A stretch of 64,000 bases of DNA from Lachnospiraceae bacterium. Its GTDB lineage: Bacteria > Bacillota > Clostridia > Lachnospirales > Lachnospiraceae. Of the stretch, positions 34,826 to 42,827 are shown in pieces. Within the stretch, counting starts at the first letter, position 1. Every line of letters starts with the position of its first letter. Below the pieces are notes generated by a model. The model did not search any database, was not told where the DNA came from, and saw only the letters and a program-made list of their open reading frames with translations. The position numbers and the translations under genes are program-made. Where the stretch lies: NCBI GenBank assembly GCA_017472605.1, contig JAFUPV010000070.1, positions 1 through 64,000 on the forward strand, given 5' to 3'.

Positions 34826-36409
34826 TTTAGTGGCTCCGTGTTCCATCAAATCGAGATACATAACGCATCTTTTGAAATGAGTAGAACGCATGGCATCATT
34901 TCTGTTGAGTTCAAAGAGCGTACAGCATACAGAACGTATTATATCCGGCGTAAAGAACTCCAGATTCTTTAACAAAATACCAGCTTTTTTATTTAAATCA
35001 TCAATGATATTTATTTCAGCGAGCAAAGAATCATAAGTGGTTAATACAGGCAGGTTCTTTATCTGCTTGCTGATATTAGATGGAATGATCAAATCAATTG
35101 TGTTATGGTTATTTACATAACATTTCAGTTTTTCATTACGGGCAAGGGCATCAGGAAAGGCAGATACATATTTGAATACAGGAAGCAAACGGGTGGTGGG
35201 AATTGATTTGAATCGGTCAATACACATACTTTCTGCATCGAAATTTTTATTTGAATATAAAACATCTTCAAAAATCATTTCATCAGCCAGTAGTCCGTAT
35301 CCAACTTTGTTCAGGATATTCTCCCGGTAACCAATAGCAATAGCCAGTGGTTTGTTTGATAAATCAATTCCCGTAAGATCATCAATACCTACAATAACAG
35401 AATCGGCATTGTGAGAAACAACACTTTGATCAACAATTGTTTTTACAAGCATCCTGGTTTCTCTTATACGAGAGGGGGAGATGCCGGGCGTTATTTTTCC
35501 TAAAGTGTCATATACTGCTGAAAAATTGTCTGTCTGTATTTCTGTGATAGGAATTTCGATACCATGTTCGGTGACAATTGTACGTTTGATTTCTACTAAT
35601 GAATTCTCATTCTTTTTATAGCTGATAAAGACAAAATGCTCGTCAATATTAGTCAGCTCTTTGTCCGTAAGACAGCTGAGAAATTCAACGATGATCTGAC
35701 GTACATTTTCGTCTGTGAAAGAATAACCGAGAAATACGATCGGAGATTCTGCAAATAAAGTTAACATTTTTGCAATGATCAGTTTTCTGGATTGCGTAAA
35801 ATGTTTATAGTCAGCCTCAGTAATAATGATGGAGTCTGCATCCGACACACATCCGTGTATTTTATAAATTTCTGCAATATTATAACTGTCAGAGGAAAAT
35901 AGTTCATTCTGATGAACGAATACCTTAAAATCCGAAGAAAAAATTTCTTTCTCTAAAAAGAGATCATAATTGGTTGTAATTACAGCAGAAATTTTATTTT
36001 TTAACAACTTCAGTTTCTGAATTTCTTCTCTTGTTTTGGGAGAATCATAAATTTTCATTTGTTTAAAGTATTTCGAAAGGAACATTTTATAAGGAGATAC
36101 TCCGCGTTTTACCCACTTGGGATTTTTGATACGATCTATTTTTATTTTGCGATCAAAAAACGCTTCATTAAACTGATTCTCGATAGCAGTAGCTACTTTC
36201 GTGTTGATTTCAAACGGAGATAATCCCTGACGAGCATACTGGTCATAATATTTCTGCAACTGGTAAGGGTCATCATTGATTCTTTCAAAAGATAATGCTA
36301 ATAGTTCGTCCCAGGTTGGGTACTTGTATAAGTAGCGTTTTGATAAACCTGAGCCGATGAAAAGAACAGGCATACGCTTGCTTTCAACAATTTTTTCAAG
36401 TGCTGTCAT
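34814..36409 (-). CDS. SIR2-domain protein, probable NAD-dependent phage defence effector
   Basis: A 531 aa protein. The N-terminal 290 residues are SIR2-like: VLFIGSGLSKRY (residues 15-26), VITTNYDLF (143-151), catalytic-type His185 in KIHG and FLGYSFTDENV (226-236). The C-terminal 240 residues match no domain I recognise. SIR2 domains in bacterial defence proteins (ThsA, DSR2, AVAST types) degrade NAD on infection; this one is shorter than DSR2 and shows no SLOG domain. It is AT-rich compared with phage structural genes. It follows immA by 24 nt in the repressor operon, so it should be made in the lysogen. Confidence 0.8.
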   Translation of the reverse strand: MTALEKIVESKRMPVLFIGSGLSKRYLYKYPTWDELLALSFERINDDPYQLQKYYDQYARQGLSPFEINTKVATAIENQFNEAFFDRKIKIDRIKNPKWVKRGVSPYKMFLSKYFKQMKIYDSPKTREEIQKLKLLKNKISAVITTNYDLFLEKEIFSSDFKVFVHQNELFSSDSYNIAEIYKIHGCVSDADSIIITEADYKHFTQSRKLIIAKMLTLFAESPIVFLGYSFTDENVRQIIVEFLSCLTDKELTNIDEHFVFISYKKNENSLVEIKRTIVTEHGIEIPITEIQTDNFSAVYDTLGKITPGISPSRIRETRMLVKTIVDQSVVSHNADSVIVGIDDLTGIDLSNKPLAIAIGYRENILNKVGYGLLADEMIFEDVLYSNKNFDAESMCIDRFKSIPTTRLLPVFKYVSAFPDALARNEKLKCYVNNHNTIDLIIPSNISKQIKNLPVLTTYDSLLAEINIIDDLNKKAGILLKNLEFFTPDIIRSVCCTLFELNRNDAMRSTHFKRCVMYLDLMEHGATKEKS

Positions 36410-36433
36410 AATAATCCTTTCATAAATAAGCTG

Positions 36434-36901
36434 TCATTCCAACGGATACATTTCATAAACCTGCAGATTCGGTATAAACCGGATCAGATAATTATCCACA
36501 CTGGTAACATACCCATATTTCTTCTGATAAGCTTCCAGCGCATCTTTCAGATATTCTTCTGTCACATCTAAGTATTCTGCAATTTCATAAGCATTCCGGC
36601 ATCCGGCTTTGGCTGCCGAGATAAGACCGGACAGGCCGATCATCTGGTTGTAGCCCCATAATCTGGCTTTCAGTTCCTGCTTTCGGTTCAGCACCGTGGT
36701 CTGATCGAGGATGTTGCCGGAGCTGGTGTGATAGTGGCCGAGTTCTTCGGCCAGGACGCAGGCCTTTTCCGTTTGCGTCCTTATGTTCTTTCGTATCGCA
36801 ATACGATTACCGGAAATCAGGCCGTCATGTTCGATTAGTTCTTTCTCTTGTACTTTCAGTCCTTCACTGCGGGCTGTATTGATCAAATTCTGGTATGTCA
36901 A
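36434..36901 (-). CDS. ImmA/IrrE-family metallopeptidase
   Basis: A 155 aa protein with the zincin motif in the EELGHYH form common in Firmicute phage ImmA proteins (Glu in place of the first His of HExxH). ImmA cleaves or inactivates the ImmR-type repressor to induce the element. It appears to start with TTG at 36901 behind GAGGTGAT. It lies in one operon with the repressor and the SIR2 gene. Confidence 0.85.
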   Translation of the reverse strand: MTYQNLINTARSEGLKVQEKELIEHDGLISGNRIAIRKNIRTQTEKACVLAEELGHYHTSSGNILDQTTVLNRKQELKARLWGYNQMIGLSGLISAAKAGCRNAYEIAEYLDVTEEYLKDALEAYQKKYGYVTSVDNYLIRFIPNLQVYEMYPLE

Positions 36902-36923
36902 TAAATAATCACCTCAAAACTTC

Positions 36924-37151
36924 TTATGCACTCTGCTGATAGTCAACAACAGCAATTTCCGTCAGTACGCCTTTGATCTTACTGATAATTTTTTCAATAT
37001 TTTCCAGTGTGCGTCCGTTCAGATATTCTTCGCCGCACTGTGAGCATTTTTCGCAGGGGACATTTTTAATGATAATGTAGCAACCATGATAGTCGGTCAT
37101 ATAGGTAGTCGTTGAAGCTTCCAGATTTCCTTTACAGTAAAAACAAGTCAT
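36924..37151 (-). CDS. YgiT-type zinc finger protein
   Basis: A 75 aa protein with paired CxxC sites (CFYC and CEKCSQCGEEY), like the N-terminal zinc domain of MqsA/YgiT. No helix-turn-helix half is present, so it is the short form. It starts at ATG 37151 behind AAGGAG, not the longer in-frame start. It sits between repressor and immA; its role there is unknown. Confidence 0.8.
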   Translation of the reverse strand: MTCFYCKGNLEASTTTYMTDYHGCYIIIKNVPCEKCSQCGEEYLNGRTLENIEKIISKIKGVLTEIAVVDYQQSA

Positions 37152-37179
37152 TATGCATTCTCCTTTTTGGGGCAGAATC

Positions 37180-37650
37180 CTATTCCTTCCATTCATCATC
37201 GTCATCCATAATTGCAAGATCATGGGCTTTTCCTTCGGCTGTGTGTTCTATGTCTGTTCGTTCGTGGGCGGCACGGAGCTCGGATTCCATCCGGTTAGAT
37301 TCTGCGAGGGTATGGACGTATTTGGTGGCCTTAACCTTGTTAAAATCCGATAGTGATCGAAAATCTGTCAATAATTGGATTTCAACAGGTATAAGATCGA
37401 TGGAGGGGGTGGCAGTATAAGATTCTTGTTTGAGTTCCATTGGAACATCAAATCCCATTAACCAGGCTTCATCGACATTCAAAGCGGATGCAATTAAATG
37501 AAGATTATTTTGCCTTGGTTTATATTTTCCCGAAATATACGAACTCAATTGTCCTTTATCGATACCGGTTTTTTCTACTAGATCAGTCTGCTTAAAACCA
37601 CGTATATCCATAGCTTCTCGAATTCGATCTTTAGTTTCTGATTTTTTCAT
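37180..37650 (-). CDS. Phage repressor, XRE family (ImmR/CI-like)
   Basis: A 156 aa protein. The HTH lies at residues 8-62 (GFKQTDLVEKTGIDKGQLSSYISGKYKP), with a helical C-terminus and acidic tail (DDDDEWKE). It lacks a self-cleaving peptidase domain, which fits relief by the ImmA-like protein in the same operon. It starts at ATG 37650 behind AAGGAG. It probably binds the AAGTTGAGA-type operators in front of it. Confidence 0.9.
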   Translation of the reverse strand: MKKSETKDRIREAMDIRGFKQTDLVEKTGIDKGQLSSYISGKYKPRQNNLHLIASALNVDEAWLMGFDVPMELKQESYTATPSIDLIPVEIQLLTDFRSLSDFNKVKATKYVHTLAESNRMESELRAAHERTDIEHTAEGKAHDLAIMDDDDEWKE

Positions 37651-37681
37651 AGGCGCGCTCCTTAAAGAAATCTTTAATGAT

Positions 37682-37710
37682 ATTATAAAGTTGGGTTGAG
37701 AAAATGTCAA
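37682..37710 (-). promoter_or_regulatory. Leftward immunity promoter (lysogenic operon)
   Basis: On the minus strand TTGACA (37710-37705), 17 nt spacer, TATAAT (37687-37682), an exact consensus. Operator O1 overlaps the -35 box and spacer. Confidence 0.85.
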
Positions 37711-37711
37711 C
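37695..37711. promoter_or_regulatory. Immunity operator O1
   Basis: GTTGA-N7-TCAAC inverted repeat within the leftward promoter. Confidence 0.6.
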
Positions 37712-37723
37712 GATTATTTATGA

Positions 37724-37739
37724 AAGTTGAGAAAAACTT
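37724..37739. promoter_or_regulatory. Immunity operator O2
   Basis: AAGTTGAGA followed by AAAACTT: one full and one partial arm of the O3 palindrome, between the two divergent promoters. Confidence 0.5.
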
Positions 37740-37748
37740 AAAAATATC

Positions 37749-37777
37749 TTGACACGTTCAGTTGAAAGTGCTATGCT
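37749..37777 (+). promoter_or_regulatory. Rightward early (lytic) promoter
   Basis: TTGACA (37749-37754), 17 nt spacer, TATGCT (37772-37777). It drives cro and the early genes. Confidence 0.8.
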
Positions 37778-37785
37778 TATCTTGC

Positions 37786-37806
37786 AAGTTGAGAATATCT
37801 CAACTT
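37786..37806. promoter_or_regulatory. Immunity operator O3
   Basis: Perfect arms AAGTTGAGA and TCTCAACTT around ATA, just downstream of the -10 box of the rightward promoter, so bound repressor would block transcription start. Confidence 0.8.
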
Positions 37807-37820
37807 TTGGAGGTGATATT

Positions 37821-38060
37821 ATGGAACCATATGATTACAGAAAGTTGAGAGGAAGGATTAAAGAACGATTTGGCACCCAATCTTCATTTGCTAAAGCTAT
37901 TGGTCTTTCCGATGTATCTGTAAGTAACAAACTTAACAATGTAGTTGATTGGGGGCAAGAAGAAATAGAAAAGGCTGTCATTGCTCTTGATCTACCACAT
38001 GAAGAGATTCATTTTTATTTTTTTACACACGAAGTTGAGAAAAACTCAACTACAGAATAA
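37821..38060 (+). CDS. Cro-like DNA-binding protein (DUF739)
   Basis: A 79 aa protein with an HTH (RIKERFGTQSSFAKAIGLSDVSVSNKLN), of the DUF739 type common as Cro in Firmicute phages. It starts at ATG 37821 behind TTTGGAGGTGAT. It is the first rightward early gene. Operator O4 lies inside its last codons. Confidence 0.85.
   Translation: MEPYDYRKLRGRIKERFGTQSSFAKAIGLSDVSVSNKLNNVVDWGQEEIEKAVIALDLPHEEIHFYFFTHEVEKNSTTE
38033..38051. promoter_or_regulatory. Immunity operator O4, inside the end of cro
   Basis: AGTTGAG-AAAAA-CTCAACT, the same arms as O3, encoding the C-terminal EVEKNSTT residues of the Cro-like protein. Confidence 0.6.
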
Positions 38061-38075
38061 GGAGGTGAGAAGGGG

Positions 38076-38255
38076 ATGACAATATTTTTTACAATAACCA
38101 CGATAATCAGTATCATTGGTTGGGTAACCAGTTATATAGCAGCTAAAGCCCTTATGTATTACATAAAAGAAAGCGGGTACAGACCGCCAACAAAAGAGGA
38201 GATTAAGGACTGCACCCGTTACGCTGCTCGGCATACGTTAGGAATTTGGGACTAA
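38076..38255 (+). CDS. Small phage membrane protein, 59 aa
   Basis: A single hydrophobic helix at residues 2-25 (IFFTITTIISIIGWVTSYIA) and a basic cytoplasmic-like tail. Strong GGAGGTGAG site upstream. It follows cro by 15 nt and overlaps the end of the convergent gene 38238-38612 by 18 nt. Function unknown; superinfection exclusion is one possibility. Confidence 0.7.
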   Translation: MTIFFTITTIISIIGWVTSYIAAKALMYYIKESGYRPPTKEEIKDCTRYAARHTLGIWD

Positions 38256-38612
38256 ATTCAAGATATTAATTAAGTATTGAATGATTACAGCAGAAGCAAT
38301 ACCAAGCATCCATGTAAGCAAATATGTTATTGGTCGTCCGAAAACAGCAATTATTTTGTTAAGTAAGGCTTTTCGACATTCCTCGTCATATGAATAGGCT
38401 TTGCTTAGTAATATCACATGACGAATTCTGGGCTTCAGATATTTTTCTTCGGCGAGTTCATCAAGATACTGCTCAAGGATTGGCTTTGGGATTGTTTGTA
38501 TGTATGGATCGGTATAATATTGGCTAATGCATTTTTTGTCAGAAATCTTTATTAAGCGTTTTAGAGTTTTATATTTTGATGGGATTTTGACTTTATTACG
38601 AAATTTAAACAT
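38238..38612 (-). CDS. Tail-anchored hypothetical protein, 124 aa
   Basis: A minus-strand gene inside the rightward early region, with an AAAGGAG site. The first 90 residues are basic and helical; a hydrophobic helix (YLLTWMLGIASAVIIQYL) lies at about residues 97-115, so it is probably anchored by its C-terminus. AT-rich and opposite to its neighbours, it looks like a lysogeny-expressed cargo gene. I recognise no family. Confidence 0.7.
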   Translation of the reverse strand: MFKFRNKVKIPSKYKTLKRLIKISDKKCISQYYTDPYIQTIPKPILEQYLDELAEEKYLKPRIRHVILLSKAYSYDEECRKALLNKIIAVFGRPITYLLTWMLGIASAVIIQYLINILNLVPNS

Positions 38613-38748
38613 TCCGGATCTCCTTTCGACGAATTCATAACTCTAAATATGAATAATCGTATTATATAGGAAAGTAGGAAAGTAATCAAGAAGAAAACAT
38701 CGACAAATTACGACATGATATCTGGATAAGGAAGTGGGGTGAGATGGG

Positions 38749-38940
38749 ATGGCACAGATAAAAGAATTAAAGACATTGAATCTTGATATCGATAAGGGCA
38801 TTTGTGAAGTCAACGGAAGAGATATTTCCAAGAGCACATCAGAGCTCAAAATGGAATTCTCAGAGGATCACTGGTCATTGGTGATTACAGAAGATACCGT
38901 ATATACCAGTGATCCTCGTATGCTCTTATCAAGGGATTAA
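38749..38940 (+). CDS. Hypothetical phage protein, 63 aa
   Basis: A small soluble protein (DIDKGICEVNGRDISK, HWSLVITEDTVY) with predicted beta strands. It has a GGGGTGAGATGG stretch upstream. Its last 12 nt overlap the convergent gene 38929-39243. Family unknown. Confidence 0.55.
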   Translation: MAQIKELKTLNLDIDKGICEVNGRDISKSTSELKMEFSEDHWSLVITEDTVYTSDPRMLLSRD

Positions 38941-39243
38941 TTTGCTGATAAAGTCAACAACACCAGTAAGTCCATCTTTAAAACGGTTTTCCATATAGAT
39001 AATAAACTGTTCATTGGCAGAAAAGCCTCCATTGATATATGTTTTACCTAAGCCAGTACGTTTGAGTTCTGCAACGGTGACTTTAATATCGGAATCGCTC
39101 CAGGAAGAACATATCTTAAATGTTTTGATATCAGATAGCTCAAAATGCAGTGCGTTTATTTTATTTATTCCAGCCTTTCGTTTTTCTAAGTAGGACTTAT
39201 ACATGAAACACACAAGTTTATCAGCATCTTTAGTTAATTGCAT
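38929..39243 (-). CDS. Hypothetical phage protein, 104 aa (minus strand)
   Basis: An AT-rich minus-strand gene with GAGAGGAG upstream of ATG 39243. It has a basic N-terminal half and an amphipathic C-terminus (GVVDFISKLIP). No motif recognised. With 38238-38612 it forms a set of two leftward genes in the rightward early block, typical of morons. Confidence 0.65.
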   Translation of the reverse strand: MQLTKDADKLVCFMYKSYLEKRKAGINKINALHFELSDIKTFKICSSWSDSDIKVTVAELKRTGLGKTYINGGFSANEQFIIYMENRFKDGLTGVVDFISKLIP

Positions 39244-39319
39244 GGTTAGTCACTCCTCTCTTATAATACTCGGGTGTTGCAGCAGCCTGTACTTTTTAGA
39301 ATAGGGAAAAAGGAAGATC

Positions 39320-39391
39320 ATGTCAATAAAAAATGTCGAGAAAGCAGGGGCGGAATTTGCCACAGAAGTATCAAAGCAGATGGTACCGTAA
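39320..39391 (+). CDS. Possible 23 aa peptide
   Basis: ATG 39320 has AAGGAAG upstream and encodes a short charged peptide ending in KQMVP. It may be a leader peptide or chance. Confidence 0.25.
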   Translation: MSIKNVEKAGAEFATEVSKQMVP

Positions 39392-39436
39392 CTCAGACAA
39401 ACCATAACACATACGATAAAACATGGGGGTGAATCT

Positions 39437-39601
39437 ATGATCGTTAAAGAATGTAAGGTAGGAAATACCACAATCCGCTGTGATAACAGCTGTGTCCGGA
39501 GTCCGGACGAAGTGGAGCAGATCCACAAGAATCTCGGAGCGATGGTCACCAGACAGTATACCAGAAAGCTGGAGAAGGAAGCAAAAGAGGAAACCGCCTG
39601 A
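39437..39601 (+). CDS. Hypothetical phage protein, 54 aa
   Basis: Starts at ATG 39437 behind GGGGGTGA and stops at TGA 39599. It has two cysteines early (IRCDNSCVRS) and a lysine/glutamate-rich helix. First of a tightly packed rightward series of early genes. Function unknown. Confidence 0.6.
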   Translation: MIVKECKVGNTTIRCDNSCVRSPDEVEQIHKNLGAMVTRQYTRKLEKEAKEETA

Positions 39602-39624
39602 TGGCGGAGAAAGGAGGACAAGCA

Positions 39625-39840
39625 ATGAGAGACGATGTTTGGTACATGCCGGTCACCCGCAGCAGCGCAAGGGCAGAGCTTCTGCTCAACCAGTTGCCAG
39701 ATCCGGAAGAGGACAAGCCAAAAACCGACTGGCTGGAGGTTGCAGCCCTGTTTGTAGAGTTCTTTCTTGGACTCTGGCTGTACGCGCTGCCATTCCTGCT
39801 GTTACTGGCAGGATGGATGATCGAGAAACTGTTTATGTAG
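39625..39840 (+). CDS. Small phage membrane protein, 71 aa
   Basis: One long C-terminal hydrophobic segment (VAALFVEFFLGLWLYALPFL) after a polar 40-residue start. ATG 39625 follows AAAGGAGG; the in-frame ATG at 39601 overlaps the previous stop and is less likely. Function unknown. Confidence 0.65.
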   Translation: MRDDVWYMPVTRSSARAELLLNQLPDPEEDKPKTDWLEVAALFVEFFLGLWLYALPFLLLLAGWMIEKLFM

Positions 39841-39849
39841 GAGGATGAC

Positions 39850-40272
39850 ATGAAAACTAGAATCGAAGAAATGATGATGAACATCAACCTGGTCCTCGGG
39901 GATGTGGAGGAGCAGATCATGAATCTGGAAACCGGGAAGTATGAGAACGAAGATCTCCGGGACGAGATCCGTACCATGACGGACGGCCAGCTGATCGTCC
40001 TGAGAAAGCTCGGGCTGATCACGGAAGAACAGGAGGTTCAGGAGAGGAAACGGATCCAGCCGGAAGCCGCCACGACCAGAAAGCCGCTCACACAGAAGCA
40101 GCTGATTGATTACTGCAACCTGCATCAGCCCCGCTGGTTATGTGATTCCTGCCATTTTCTGGGAGCGGAATGCAAAGTGTTCCGGGAAAAGTATGGAACG
40201 ATTCCGATGGATGAAGAATCACTGCATCCGGACCGGTATACAGATGAGGTGCTTGGCGATGGGGAAGAGTAG
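39850..40272 (+). CDS. Hypothetical phage protein, 140 aa
   Basis: A helical, acidic N-terminal half and a C-terminal part with a cysteine group (CNLH, CDSCHFLGAEC) that could bind zinc. GGAGGATGAC precedes the start. It overlaps the next gene by 14 nt. No family recognised. Confidence 0.65.
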   Translation: MKTRIEEMMMNINLVLGDVEEQIMNLETGKYENEDLRDEIRTMTDGQLIVLRKLGLITEEQEVQERKRIQPEAATTRKPLTQKQLIDYCNLHQPRWLCDSCHFLGAECKVFREKYGTIPMDEESLHPDRYTDEVLGDGEE

Positions 40273-40453
40273 GGCGGCGAAGCCGACGCGGGAGCAGAAA
40301 GCAATAATCGCCGGAGCGGAGAAGGACTGGAAGGAATACCTGGTTGTCATGGATCTGCCGAACAGTCTGATCATCAAGAATGTACATACCGGCGAGAATG
40401 AGGTAATTGAAAAGCCGCTGCAGGTCGGGAAACCTGGTCAGCGGCACAAATAA
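40259..40453 (+). CDS. Small phage protein (DUF6906-like), 64 aa
   Basis: It begins MGKSRAAKPTREQKAIIAG and continues KDWKEYLVVMD, resembling small phage proteins with the pattern PTRxQK...W.V. Starts at ATG 40259 within the end of the preceding gene, behind GAGGTG. Function unknown. Confidence 0.6.
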   Translation: MGKSRAAKPTREQKAIIAGAEKDWKEYLVVMDLPNSLIIKNVHTGENEVIEKPLQVGKPGQRHK

Positions 40454-40496
40454 AAAACACAATGTTAGTTTATCAAAAACGGGAGGAAGTTGCAAG

Positions 40497-40754
40497 ATGG
40501 TTTTAGCAAAAAATGGAAGGGTTGCGATTAAGGATGTGACGAAGCAGGGGCTGATAGCTGATTTCCTGATGGTCACGATAGCAGTAAAAGAGGCTCTGGT
40601 AAAAGCGGGAATGCCGGAGGATGTGGTAAAAGAAATAATGGAGACAAGCTTTCGCGTTGGTGTGGCAGATGATATAAAGTGTGCCATGGATAAAGAACTG
40701 GAGAGGGTAGCGAAGCACGCATTCGAGCGGATTTTTTGGAATCAGGGGGGGTAA
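40497..40754 (+). CDS. Hypothetical phage protein, 85 aa
   Basis: A helical soluble protein (IADFLMVTIAVKEALVKAGMPEDVVKEIM). ATG 40497 follows GGGAGGAAG. No recognisable motif. Its stop lies just before the next start. Confidence 0.6.
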   Translation: MVLAKNGRVAIKDVTKQGLIADFLMVTIAVKEALVKAGMPEDVVKEIMETSFRVGVADDIKCAMDKELERVAKHAFERIFWNQGG

Positions 40755-40757
40755 GGT

Positions 40758-41336
40758 ATGTTTGTGAATATGAACGTATTAAAGCGGCTGGTGAAAGCCG
40801 CTTTTAAGAACAACAGCCTGATGATCGGCAATGTCGAAGATTCGCTGATCATCAGCACCGGCCACGTGACGGTTCAAGTGTTGGATGGTTTCGCCACGAA
40901 TTCCTATAAGGCACTGATCATGGAGTATCTTGGTGAGCTGCCCAAAATCGGCGAGGTCTATTCCATCGGAGGAGGTGCCGGGAACCAGGCAACTGTAGGA
41001 TTCGAGGAGGAACTGGATATATACACAAAGGTTCCCCTCAGCCTTCCAAAGCTGCAACGCACGGCAGTGCGAATCGGAACCTGGGTAATCTTTCAAGATG
41101 CTGCACTGAATAAGTATGGGGTGGAAGAAGGGCTTTGGAAGCTCTACGACCCGTCGGAAGCTGACCAGGAGAAAGAAGGATTTCCGGGAATGCCGCAGCT
41201 TATGAAGGACAAGTCTGGAATTCTGCTGCGCAATGATGGAATGGCATTGAAGATCCGGGTGTATGAACAGTTGAACAGCACCGCATTCCGTGAGATGGCA
41301 CTGATTGATCTGGGAGAGGAGGATGACTGGGAATGA
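40758..41336 (+). CDS. Hypothetical phage protein, 192 aa
   Basis: A mixed alpha/beta soluble protein in the recombination block, overlapping the Gp157-like gene by 4 nt. It contains VEDSLIISTGHVTVQVLDGF and a C-terminal acidic tail (LGEEDDWE). No family recognised; position suggests a role in DNA metabolism. Confidence 0.6.
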   Translation: MFVNMNVLKRLVKAAFKNNSLMIGNVEDSLIISTGHVTVQVLDGFATNSYKALIMEYLGELPKIGEVYSIGGGAGNQATVGFEEELDIYTKVPLSLPKLQRTAVRIGTWVIFQDAALNKYGVEEGLWKLYDPSEADQEKEGFPGMPQLMKDKSGILLRNDGMALKIRVYEQLNSTAFREMALIDLGEEDDWE

Positions 41337-41836
41337 GTACATTATACCAGCTGACAGCAGATTTTGAGGAAGTTATCAACATGCTCTATGATGAGGATGT
41401 GGATGAGCAGGTAATTCTTGATACCCTCGAGGGGATCGAGATGGAATTTGAGGATAAAGCAGACGGATATGCCAAGGTAGACAAGCAGATGAAGGCTGAT
41501 ATCGAGGCGATGAAAGCCGAGCGTGACCGGCTCAGCGAGCGGATCAGCCTCGCGGAAAACCGGAGAAAGCGTCTCCTGTGGAAGCTCGAGAATGCTATGA
41601 GAACAACCGGAAAGACAAAGTTTAAGACCGCATTGTTCTCGTTCGGCATCCAGAAGAACGGAGGCAAGCAGCCGGTAGCGATCGATGCAGCGGATGTCAC
41701 GTTGATTCCCGCAGCATATCTGATCCCGCAGCCACCGGTTCCGGATAAGGAAAAGATCCGTGAATATCTGCAGGCGGGAAACAAGCCGGCATGGGCACAT
41801 TTGGAACCGAGGGGCGAGAGCCTTCGGATCCGGTAA
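41333..41836 (+). CDS. Siphovirus Gp157 family protein
   Basis: A 167 aa protein with a long coiled coil at residues 25-90 (KMKADIEAMKAERDRL-like) and the Gp157 C-terminal part (FGIQKNGGKQPV). Genes of this family usually precede the phage recombinase, as here. It may act in recombination or resistance to other phages. Confidence 0.85.
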   Translation: MSTLYQLTADFEEVINMLYDEDVDEQVILDTLEGIEMEFEDKADGYAKVDKQMKADIEAMKAERDRLSERISLAENRRKRLLWKLENAMRTTGKTKFKTALFSFGIQKNGGKQPVAIDAADVTLIPAAYLIPQPPVPDKEKIREYLQAGNKPAWAHLEPRGESLRIR

Positions 41837-41849
41837 GGGAGGTAGTGAC

Positions 41850-42827
41850 ATGGGAAATTTTGATAAAGTCGTTCGTGCGAAAACGAAGCTGAGACTGGCG
41901 CTTACCGGAGTATCCGGGGCAGGAAAAACGTTGGGTGCACTGTTGATCGCTTACGGCATGACTGGTGACTGGGATAAGGTCGCTTTCATTGATACCGAGC
42001 ATGAGCGTGCAAGGGCATATGCAAACCGTTCGGAGTATGGCATCGGGGAATTTCTGTACGCACCGTTAAAACCACCGTATTCGGTTGAACGGTATAAAGA
42101 CCTGGTGAAAGAGGCGGCGGGGCTTGTTGGACCGGATGGGGTTGTCATTATCGACAGCTTTTCACATGCCTGGAACAATGAGGGAGGCGTACTGGATGTA
42201 AAAGACAAGATCGCGTCAAGGGCTGGGATGAACAGCTATACTGCGTGGAATGAGGCTGGGAAACTGCAGAACAATCTGGTCAATACGATCCTGGCAGTGA
42301 ACTGCCACACGATCGTTACTATGCGTTCCAAGATGGAATATGCACTGCAGGAAAATGACCGTGGAAAGCTTCAGCCGGTAAAGCTTGGGCTGGCCCCGAT
42401 CCAGCGTGACGATACTGAGTATGAGTTTGATATTGTTCTGGATATCGCAAGGAGCCATGTGGCAACGGCAAGCAAGGATGTAACGTTCCTGGATAAGTAC
42501 GGTGATGTGATCAGTGCGGATCTCGGCCGTAAGTTAAAGGCGTGGTTGGATGAGGGCGTAGCACCGGTGGTAAAGCCGGCAGCGCCATCCATCCAGGTAA
42601 CAGCAGCTTCCGCGTCTGCATCCGGAGAGAATCCGATCACTGCGGAACAGTGGCAGCTGATCAATACAGAGTCCGGAAAGAATAAGGAGATCCTGATGGC
42701 AGCATTGAAGCATTTTAATGCATCGAAGCCAACGGAGCTGAAGCAGGGGCAGATGAACGAGATCCTGTTCTATGTCCGCGAATGTGTGCAGAATGGAGGT
42801 GTCCCTTTTGAAGACAGTGCAGTTTGA
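41850..42827 (+). CDS. Sak4-like RecA-fold ATPase (phage recombinase)
   Basis: A 325 aa protein with Walker A GVSGAGKT near residue 20 and Walker B VVIIDSFSHAW near 95. It matches phage Sak4/AAA ATP-binding proteins used for single-strand annealing. A C-terminal 70-residue helical extension follows a Pro/Ala/Ser linker. Starts at ATG 41850 behind AAGGGAGG. Confidence 0.82.
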   Translation: MGNFDKVVRAKTKLRLALTGVSGAGKTLGALLIAYGMTGDWDKVAFIDTEHERARAYANRSEYGIGEFLYAPLKPPYSVERYKDLVKEAAGLVGPDGVVIIDSFSHAWNNEGGVLDVKDKIASRAGMNSYTAWNEAGKLQNNLVNTILAVNCHTIVTMRSKMEYALQENDRGKLQPVKLGLAPIQRDDTEYEFDIVLDIARSHVATASKDVTFLDKYGDVISADLGRKLKAWLDEGVAPVVKPAAPSIQVTAASASASGENPITAEQWQLINTESGKNKEILMAALKHFNASKPTELKQGQMNEILFYVRECVQNGGVPFEDSAV

